DNA of 22,473 bases from Pleionea sp041589565 (GTDB lineage: Bacteria; Pseudomonadota; Gammaproteobacteria; Enterobacterales; Kangiellaceae), in NCBI GenBank assembly GCA_041589565.1, contig JBFHVL010000029.1:1-22473 (forward strand). Direction: 5' to 3'. Shown piece by piece: positions 15,109-21,067 of this stretch. The position numbers and the translations under genes are program-made. Under the pieces are notes generated by a model, which was not told the origin of the DNA, did no database searches, and worked only from the letters and a program-made list of their open reading frames with translations. Position 1 is the first letter of the stretch; each line of letters begins with the position of its first letter.

Positions 15109-16055
15109 ATATGAGCAGCTATTATCAACACCAATTGACACCAATGTTACCTTGGGAGCGACAGGAAGAAGAATCCAGTCGTTTTCGTAAAATTCTTCTT
15201 GTTATATTAGCTCTTTGTTTACTATTTGGCATAGTGATCCCTTTAATTGATGTTCCTAAAGATGTTCGTGTGGTCAATAAAGTACCGGATCGGTTAGTGA
15301 AATTGGTTATTGAGCAGAAAAAAGAAAAAGTACCGCCGCCTCCGCCGGAGTTACCTAAAGAAGAAAAGAAGGAAGAACCAAAGCCGGAAGAAAAGAAAGA
15401 GGAACCTAAACCCGAGCCGAAGCCTGAAGAAAAAAAGCCTGAGCCTAAGATAAAAACGGCAAAGCAAGCGGCAGAAGAAAAAGCAGCCGTTTTTGATGTG
15501 TTTGCTGACTTGAGAGACAACACTACCGTAACTGAATTAACAGAAACCAGTGAGTTGACTCGATCTGGAGCGCAAGAAACGGAGACTCGCCGAGAAGTCA
15601 TAGGTGACTCTGCGTTACAAGATAGTGGTGGAATTAATCAATCGGTAGCCAGTAGTTCTCAAGGTGGAGGAGGAGCTTTAAAGGGCTCTGGCACAACAGC
15701 CGTAACTAGTAAGATCCAGGGAGTGACGAGCAAACGTTCAACTGCCGATTCTGGTGGAAAATCAGGCGCACGTACCAGTGAGAATATTCAGCTAACCTTT
15801 GATCGTAGCCAGGGAATGATTTTTACCGCGTATAATCGAGCGTTAAGGAACAATCCATCCTTACAAGGTGTGGTTGTATTTAAATTAAGAATTGAGCCTT
15901 CAGGAAAAGTGAGTGATGTGAGCATCGTCCGCAGTGAACTCAATGATCCCAAGCTCGAAAAACGACTGATGGCTGCTATTAAGCGACTGGATTTTGGTGC
16001 CATGAATGTAGCGGTTTGGGAAGGTAATTACCCGGTTGTTTTTGCTCCTCAATAA
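15105..16055 (+). CDS. TonB-like transducer with AgmX/PglI-type C-terminal domain
   Basis: A 316-residue protein. A ~29-residue cytoplasmic start is followed by one membrane helix (residues ~30-48, I-L-L-V-I-L-A-L-C-L-L-F-G-I-V-I). A Pro/Lys/Glu linker spans residues 77-115, a Gly/Ser/Thr-rich stretch runs from about 160 to 220, and a C-terminal domain of ~90 residues follows. That domain reads Y-N-R-A-L-R-N-N-P-S-L-Q-G-V-V-V-F-K-L, then I-E-P-S-G-K-V-S-D-V-S-I, then L-E-K-R-L, the pattern of the TonB-related AgmX/PglI C-terminal family. It should cross the periplasm and pass force from the ExbB/ExbD motor to outer-membrane or lipoprotein partners. A TTG start (15105) overlaps the previous stop and has AGAGG seven bases before it; an ATG at 15111 is the alternative. 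It is the last gene of the unit, and a terminator follows. Confidence 0.88.
   Translation: MNMSSYYQHQLTPMLPWERQEEESSRFRKILLVILALCLLFGIVIPLIDVPKDVRVVNKVPDRLVKLVIEQKKEKVPPPPPELPKEEKKEEPKPEEKKEEPKPEPKPEEKKPEPKIKTAKQAAEEKAAVFDVFADLRDNTTVTELTETSELTRSGAQETETRREVIGDSALQDSGGINQSVASSSQGGGGALKGSGTTAVTSKIQGVTSKRSTADSGGKSGARTSENIQLTFDRSQGMIFTAYNRALRNNPSLQGVVVFKLRIEPSGKVSDVSIVRSELNDPKLEKRLMAAIKRLDFGAMNVAVWEGNYPVVFAPQ
15333..15449 (+). repeat. Pro/Lys/Glu-coding low-complexity repeat
   Basis: This purine-rich stretch codes residues 77-115 of the TonB-like protein. A unit of the form (P-)E-E-K-K-E-E-P-K-P is seen twice, at about residues 85-94 and 94-103, followed by shorter P-E-P-K units. It probably forms the stiff periplasm-spanning rod, as in TonB. 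In-frame unit loss or gain could change its reach. Confidence 0.8.
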
Positions 16056-16069
16056 TAATACGAAACTAG

Positions 16070-16104
16070 AGCGACAAAGTAGAGTACTATGCTTTGTCGC
16101 TTTT
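16070..16104 (+). terminator. Intrinsic terminator of the motor operon
   Basis: AGCGACAAAG (16070-16079) pairs with CTTTGTCGCT (16092-16101) around a 12-base loop, followed by T residues. It sits 15 bases after the TonB-like stop and before the true ApbE start, so the nine-gene unit ends here. An in-frame ATG at 16089 lies inside this hairpin and is unlikely to be used. Confidence 0.85.
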
Positions 16105-16133
16105 ATAAATTAAAGTCAGGTTTTATTCTTTCG

Positions 16134-17099
16134 ATGAAAAAACATCTATTTCTCTGCGTCTTAACCTTCATTTCATTATCATTAAAGGCCAACTGGCACA
16201 AGCACTCCTTTAATGTGATGGGGACGCAGGCCGAAGTAGAACTTTGGTATGAAAACGACGTAAAAGCGCAGCATTTTGCTGTGATGGTAGAAAGCGAAAT
16301 GCGCCGTATCGAAGAGCTGATGAGCCCGTACATTGAATCCAGTGAAGTTTATAAGATTAATCAAATGCCGGTAGGGAAATCGCTAAACCTTTCAGAGGAA
16401 CTTTTTTTGCTCATTCAACGTTCCATAGAGTTCTCGAGACTGAGTAATGGCGCATTTGATATTACGTTTGCCAGTATCGGTTATCGATACAATTACCGTG
16501 AAAGAATTAAGCCTACTCTAGACGAGATTGACCAAGGTAAACCCTTGATTGACTACCGCTCTATTAAGCTAGATGCTAAAAATTATAAGATAGCTTTCGC
16601 AAAACAAGGAATGAAAATTGACCTTGGAGGGATTGCAAAAGGATATGCGGTTGATCGTTGTATTGAGTTATTGAGGCAAAAGGGTGTAAAGCATGCCTTT
16701 GTAAAGTCGGGTGGAGATAGTCGACTTCTTGGTGATAAACGAGGACGCCTGTGGACGATTGGTATTCAACACCCGAGAAATAAAGATAAAGTGTTGACGC
16801 AGGTGCCATTGGAAAATGTCGCCATTTCAACCTCAGGCGATTACGAACGCTTCTTTATTGAGAACGGAGAGCGTATTCACCATATTCTTGATCCCAAAAC
16901 TGGCCAATCGGCTAAAAAAAGCATAAGCGTTTCTATAATCGCTGCTGATTCAACGACTGCGGACGCACTATCGACAACTGTATTTATTTTAGGTTACGAA
17001 AAAGGACTCTCACTAATTAATAAAATGAAAGACGTTTCTGCAATTATTATTGATGCTAACGGCCAATTTCATTACAGCGACGACTTAGTCTCCAATTAA
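16134..17099 (+). CDS. apbE: ApbE-family FAD:protein FMN transferase
   Basis: A 321-residue exported enzyme that links FMN to Thr/Ser of target proteins. The frame is open from 16089, but that ATG is in the terminator hairpin; the ATG at 16134 begins a proper signal peptide (M-K-K-H-L-F-L-C-V-L-T-F-I-S-L-S, cleavage after about residue 19) and is chosen. Family motifs follow in order: N-V-M-G-T (residues ~27-31), G-A-F-D-I-T near 110, D-L-G-G-I-A-K-G-Y-A-V-D (163-174), S-G-G-D-S-R (~192), S-T-S-G-D-Y-E-R-F (~233), H-H-I-L-D-P-K-T-G (~249) and A-D-S-T-T-A-D-A-L-S-T (~271), which holds the Mg-site region. There is no lipobox Cys after the signal, unlike many ApbE proteins. No FMN-binding-domain target is encoded in the window. 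Confidence 0.93.
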   Translation: MKKHLFLCVLTFISLSLKANWHKHSFNVMGTQAEVELWYENDVKAQHFAVMVESEMRRIEELMSPYIESSEVYKINQMPVGKSLNLSEELFLLIQRSIEFSRLSNGAFDITFASIGYRYNYRERIKPTLDEIDQGKPLIDYRSIKLDAKNYKIAFAKQGMKIDLGGIAKGYAVDRCIELLRQKGVKHAFVKSGGDSRLLGDKRGRLWTIGIQHPRNKDKVLTQVPLENVAISTSGDYERFFIENGERIHHILDPKTGQSAKKSISVSIIAADSTTADALSTTVFILGYEKGLSLINKMKDVSAIIIDANGQFHYSDDLVSN

Positions 17100-17386
17100 A
17101 GAAATTCTCTAAATATGTTCAATTCTCTTGGGCTGCTTGTAGTCGCTCCGGAGATGTTTTTCTTTTTGCAAAAGTCAGGCTATCTCCAAGTATATGAGGG
17201 TTTTCCCCGATTGATTTTTTGCGATTTAGCTTAATCTCATTTCGAGAAATTCTGATGGTTTTCAAGGACTTAAAATTGAGGTAAGGTGGTCTGGTTGAAT
17301 GCTTGCTTGATCTACTTATTTAAGTAGTGTAGTTCATGACAAGTTTTAACTCTATTAAAACAACCAGAAAAAAGGGAGTTAATCCT
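17100..17386 (+). promoter_or_regulatory. 287-base leader of the TonB-dependent receptor gene
   Basis: I see no gene here. GGAGAT (17150-17155) and ATCTCC (17182-17187) could pair over a 26-base interval, and GGG-TTTT-CCC (17198-17207) forms a tiny hairpin, so the RNA may be structured. A TTGAAT (17295-17300) could serve as -35 with a poor -10 about 16 bases later in TATTTA. An ATG at 17336 is in frame with the receptor but lacks a ribosome-binding site, while GGGAG eight bases before 17387 marks the real start. No clear terminator for apbE is seen. Confidence 0.4.
17312..17327. promoter_or_regulatory. Perfect 7-bp inverted repeat upstream of the receptor gene
   Basis: CTACTTA and TAAGTAG are separated by TT, about 60 bases before the receptor start codon. 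It overlaps the best -10 candidate, so it could be a repressor operator or a small 5' RNA hairpin. It does not match a Fur box to my eye. Confidence 0.35.
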
Positions 17387-20335
17387 ATGAAAGTAAAGCT
17401 ACCATTCAAGCTTAGCTTGATACCTCTTGCTCTGTCCACAACCCTGGCAGTACCCGTGCTCTCGGCTGAAGATGATGCTTCGGCGGATGAGAAAGTGGTG
17501 GTCACCGGGTCTCGTATTCGTCAATCACAGGCTGCGGGTGTTGCACCCATATTAACTTTGTCGCGAGAAGACTTGGAGAAAACAGGTTTAACTTCTGTCG
17601 CCGATATTTTACAGAAAATGTCAACTTCGGGCGCGGCACTTAATACTCGATTCAATAGTAGTGGTAACTTCGGTATGCCTTCTGACGGCGGTGGAGTTGG
17701 TGCCGGGGGAGCGGAAGTCGATATGCGCCATCTCGGCTCAGATCGTGTTCTCGTATTAGTTGATGGGCGACGTTGGGTGAGCGGATCATCGGCCAGTGGT
17801 GTATCAAACTCAGTAGACTTGAACACTATCCCACTTGCAATCGTTGATCGAATTGAAGTGCTTGAAGATGGTGCATCCTCAATTTATGGTTCTGATGCTA
17901 TTGCTGGCGTAGTTAACGTAATTACTCGAAAAGATTTTGATGGTTGGCAAATTGATGCCAGCTATGGTGGCTTCGGAGATTTTGTCGTTGGACTTGATGA
18001 TGGCGAAACCTCCTCATTTGATTTGACCTTTGGAGCCGTCGGTGATCGCCATAATATTGTGACATCTATTAGTCACGTAGATCAGAATGTTGTTTACTCC
18101 AGAGATCGGTCATTGGCGAACTCTCCATTGGCAGGGACTGGTAATACCCGCGGAAGTTCTGCTACTCCATTTGGTCGATTCCTGTGGATTGAAAATCAGG
18201 CTACCAATAACTATGGTGGGTTGTGTTCGTTTATTGATACTGATGGTGACAACACTAATGATTCGACCTTCTGTAATGTGACACCTAATGGAAATGCTGC
18301 TACTTCGGGTACTTTAGACTTTCCAAATGATTTCCATGGATTTACCAATGACGATCGCTTTAATTATGCGGCTTACAATCTTTATGTAACGCCCAGCGAA
18401 CGAACCAATATTTACAGCCGTGCACGATATGACTTAAGCAACTCAGTGAGCTTTGTATCGCAAGTTATGTATAACATGCGTAAATCTAAAAATCAGGCAG
18501 CTCCCGAGCCGATTTTTATCGGTCCAGACGCAGGTGCAGGCGAGGTTGCAAACTCTGTCGTGATTGACGCAACCAACCCATATAATCCATTTGGCATCAC
18601 TTTAGATGCGAGCAATTTTATATTTGCAGGCCGTCGTCCGGTCGAAGCTGGTCCTCGACAATACTTCCAAAATGTTAATACCTCCTACATTACAACTGCA
18701 TTCGAGGGTAGTTTTGATGCTGGGGACTCGGCTTACTACTGGGATGTTGGTATGTCGTGGGGTAAAAACTATGCTTCGCAAGTTAAAACAGGGGCATTGA
18801 ATGCGGCACGGATTAAAAAAGCACTCGGTCCCGTATCTGATTGTAATGCGGATCCATTATGCGTACCTCTTGATATATTTGGTGCCGGAGCAATAACTCC
18901 TGAAATGCTCGACTACATCATGTTTGAGCAGAAAGATGTCAGCGAAAACAAAATGCAGTTGTTCTCGGCCAATATTTCAGGCGAGTTGTTTGAGCTACCT
19001 GGTGGCTATGCCGGATTCGCAAGTGGTTATGAGCATCGTGTTCAGTCTGGTTTCTTTAGTCCAGATCCAATTGCGTCTGGTGGTGAGACCATGGGTATTC
19101 CAGCAAGTCCTACCGATGGTGGATTTACCGTAGATGAATACTATGTTGAGGCTAAATTTCCTTTGCTAGAAGGTGTATCTGGTGCGGAGTATTTGGAGCT
19201 TACGACCGCACTCCGTCGTTCAGATTACAAAACCACCGCTGGTACCAAGTTTGATGCAACAACATCAAAGTTAGGCGTGATTTGGCGGCCTATGGCAGAA
19301 CTTTCCTTCCGAGCATCGATGTCTGAAGGATTCAGAGCTCCCTCAATTGGAGAATTGTTCAATACTGGTGCCAGAAATGATGCGACTCTAACAGATCCGT
19401 GTGGTAATCCAGCAAATCGAGCGGCCTGTTCTGCAATTTGGACTGGTTCGAACTTTACCAATTATTCACAGCCAAACAATCAAATTTCGGTTGATGTCGG
19501 CGGAAATGAGAATTTGCGACCAGAAGAGTCGGAGTCAACCTTATTCGGTATGGTTTACAGCCCTGACTGGTTTGATGATGGTAATATTGGATTTGAGCTA
19601 ACTTTCTATAAACATGAGATTGACAATGCAATTCAAGCGATTGATGCCCAAACTCAATTAGATGATTGTGTCTCTGGAGATAAGCCAGAGTACTGCTCTG
19701 CAATAGTTCGTACCGCTAATGGAGCGATTGATGGTTTCGATAATGGCCTACAAAATATAGGTGGTATCGAAACTAGTGGTACGGACTTTAAAGTCAACTA
19801 TTCTACTCAAACTGACTTTGGACGTATCAATGTGGTTTGGCGAAACACCTTTGTTGATGAGTATGTAGAAATTGATGCTGAAGGTGTTCGTTCCGCCGAT
19901 ATGGATGGTACTGAATTTGGTAGCAATCCAGATCGCGCTATTCCTGAGTGGAAATACGACTTAACAGTAGGATGGAATCGGGATGCCTGGTCAGCCAGTA
20001 CGACGGTTCGTTATATTTCCAAGATTTGGGAAAAGTGCTCAGACTTTTTAGATGGAACTGCAAATAGCTTAACTGCAATGGGACTTTGCTCAAACCCAAA
20101 TACAGCTAATAACGCGGCATCAACTAATGTGCTTGATGAAACCTACTATGTCGATTTCCAACTGGGTTACTCGATGAAGTGGGGCGATTATGATGCCGAT
20201 TTGGCTCTGGGAGCGAGAAACTTGTTTGATCAAGATCCTCCATTGTGTACTCAGTGTGATCTGAATGGATACCTCCCTGGTGTTTATGATCCTCAAGGCC
20301 GTTTCTGGTATCTAAAGCTAACGCTTCGTCCTTAA
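17387..20335 (+). CDS. TonB-dependent outer-membrane receptor
   Basis: A 982-residue receptor that imports an unknown ligand across the outer membrane. The start at 17387 has GGGAG at eight bases and gives a clean signal peptide (residues 1-27, ending V-L-S-A). E-K-V-V-V-T-G-S-R (35-43) is the TonB-box region. The plug follows to about 170, with V-L-V-L-V-D-G-R-R, I-E-V-L-E-D-G-A-S-S-I-Y-G-S-D-A-I-A-G-V-V-N-V-I-T. The barrel includes F-R-A-P-S-I-G-E-L-F and N-L-R-P-E-E-S, and ends W-Y-L-K-L-T-L-R-P. Several close Cys pairs suggest disulfide-pinned loops, and one such loop carries a D-T-D-G-D-N-T-N-D calcium-type motif. The long barrel resembles the large-substrate receptors of marine gammaproteobacteria, but the substrate cannot be read from sequence. 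The gene has its own leader and a strong terminator. Confidence 0.95.
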   Translation: MKVKLPFKLSLIPLALSTTLAVPVLSAEDDASADEKVVVTGSRIRQSQAAGVAPILTLSREDLEKTGLTSVADILQKMSTSGAALNTRFNSSGNFGMPSDGGGVGAGGAEVDMRHLGSDRVLVLVDGRRWVSGSSASGVSNSVDLNTIPLAIVDRIEVLEDGASSIYGSDAIAGVVNVITRKDFDGWQIDASYGGFGDFVVGLDDGETSSFDLTFGAVGDRHNIVTSISHVDQNVVYSRDRSLANSPLAGTGNTRGSSATPFGRFLWIENQATNNYGGLCSFIDTDGDNTNDSTFCNVTPNGNAATSGTLDFPNDFHGFTNDDRFNYAAYNLYVTPSERTNIYSRARYDLSNSVSFVSQVMYNMRKSKNQAAPEPIFIGPDAGAGEVANSVVIDATNPYNPFGITLDASNFIFAGRRPVEAGPRQYFQNVNTSYITTAFEGSFDAGDSAYYWDVGMSWGKNYASQVKTGALNAARIKKALGPVSDCNADPLCVPLDIFGAGAITPEMLDYIMFEQKDVSENKMQLFSANISGELFELPGGYAGFASGYEHRVQSGFFSPDPIASGGETMGIPASPTDGGFTVDEYYVEAKFPLLEGVSGAEYLELTTALRRSDYKTTAGTKFDATTSKLGVIWRPMAELSFRASMSEGFRAPSIGELFNTGARNDATLTDPCGNPANRAACSAIWTGSNFTNYSQPNNQISVDVGGNENLRPEESESTLFGMVYSPDWFDDGNIGFELTFYKHEIDNAIQAIDAQTQLDDCVSGDKPEYCSAIVRTANGAIDGFDNGLQNIGGIETSGTDFKVNYSTQTDFGRINVVWRNTFVDEYVEIDAEGVRSADMDGTEFGSNPDRAIPEWKYDLTVGWNRDAWSASTTVRYISKIWEKCSDFLDGTANSLTAMGLCSNPNTANNAASTNVLDETYYVDFQLGYSMKWGDYDADLALGARNLFDQDPPLCTQCDLNGYLPGVYDPQGRFWYLKLTLRP

Positions 20336-20347
20336 GCGATGAAAAAT

Positions 20348-20374
20348 AAAAAAGGGAGCTACGCTCCCTTTTTT
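20348..20374. terminator. Strong bidirectional intrinsic terminator
   Basis: Twelve perfect pairs form between AAAAAAGGGAGC (20348-20359) and GCTCCCTTTTTT (20363-20374) around a TAC loop. T runs on both strands let it end the receptor transcript on the plus strand and the exported-protein gene on the minus strand, whose stop is at 20384. Confidence 0.93.
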
Positions 20375-20383
20375 ATTGAATGG

Positions 20384-20905
20384 TTATTTAATTCGCTTTA
20401 CCTTTAATCGCCGATTTATTCCTTCAATTCCCATGTAAAATGCGCCTAACGCTCCCTTTTCAATGGTCACTTTAGGATTTTCGGTTTTATAATACATTGA
20501 GCGCGAGCTAGTCACTTCCCAAATCTGACCGTTTTCAAGCTCTATTTTCATTTTCTTTTTCCAGTCTTTAAAGCTGCCAATAGCTCGACTTTCAAGAGAA
20601 TCTGGTGTCGCAGAAACTGCTTTATGTTCGATACCAAACCAATCCGTATTTTGTTTCGTTTGATTATCTTTGTTTGGTAGTTCTGGTTTGGCAGCTACTG
20701 CCGGTGTGTTTGGTTTTGTTGGTTCGAGAATAGAATTGTCTTTTTTTTGCACTTTGGCGTTTTTTAAAAAGAGCTTGTCATAACATGCTAAACGCTCATC
20801 GTCATTGGAGAGTTGGATACAGTCTTTAACGTTTTTAGCGTGCGCTGAGACAGCGAATAAGGCCAGCAGTCCAAATAGAGCTTTTCGTTTGTGATTCATC
20901 GACAT
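20384..20905 (-). CDS. Small exported protein with Cys-x(n)-R-L-x-C-Y-D motif
   Basis: A 173-residue protein with a signal peptide (basic N-terminus, then A-L-F-G-L-L-A-L-F-A-V-S-A-H-A, cleavage about 23). The mature start has D-C-I-Q-L-S-N-D-D-E-R-L-A-C-Y-D, a two-Cys motif seen at the N-terminus of several periplasmic proteins, including the T6SS-associated VasI type. A Pro/Lys/Asn-rich linker (~55-90) leads to a C-terminal domain with W-K-K-K-M-K-I-E-L-E-N-G-Q-I-W-E-V, a small beta fold like SH3. AGAG six bases before the ATG at 20905 supports that start over the ATG two codons later. It stands alone between a shared terminator and a divergent protease gene. Its function is unknown; no T6SS genes are near. 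Confidence 0.8.
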   Translation of the reverse strand: MSMNHKRKALFGLLALFAVSAHAKNVKDCIQLSNDDERLACYDKLFLKNAKVQKKDNSILEPTKPNTPAVAAKPELPNKDNQTKQNTDWFGIEHKAVSATPDSLESRAIGSFKDWKKKMKIELENGQIWEVTSSRSMYYKTENPKVTIEKGALGAFYMGIEGINRRLKVKRIK

Positions 20906-21067
20906 AATTTTCTCTTATCTAGTGTCCTATATTGCGAAGCAGTCTAGGTAAATCTGTTGTGACTGTCCAGACTGTCATGAAAAAGCGCGTGAAAATGGCC
21001 GAACATCGGTTATACAGTGAGTTTTTTTGATACTATAAAGCAAGACTTTTCATACATTTATACCGAT
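20906..21067. promoter_or_regulatory. Divergent region with a 7-bp direct repeat
   Basis: These 162 bases lie between the minus-strand exported protein and the plus-strand protease. GACTGTC occurs at 20961-20967 and again at 20970-20976, a nine-base period. TATAAA (21034-21039) is a possible -10 for the protease, but the -35 at 18 bases (TTATAC) is poor. No ribosome-binding site stands before the ATG at 21068. Confidence 0.3.

Noticed and set aside
15125..15601. 158-residue minus-strand open frame rich in Gly, Ser and Phe
   Set aside because: It is the shadow of the Pro/Lys/Glu-rich linker of the TonB-like gene; no ribosome-binding site or family resemblance.
13297..16055. A Zorya-type phage defence system built on a MotA/MotB-like motor
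   Set aside because: The membrane proteins are ExbB/ExbD/TonB type with TPR lipoproteins and exported partners; no helicase, nuclease or other cytoplasmic effector gene is next to them.
16089..16133. ATG at 16089 as the ApbE start, giving a 336-residue protein
   Set aside because: It lies inside the terminator hairpin and puts 15 odd residues before a proper signal peptide; the ATG at 16134 fits better.
17336..17386. ATG at 17336 as the receptor start
   Set aside because: No ribosome-binding site, and it would bury the signal peptide behind 17 polar residues; the ATG at 17387 has GGGAG eight bases upstream.
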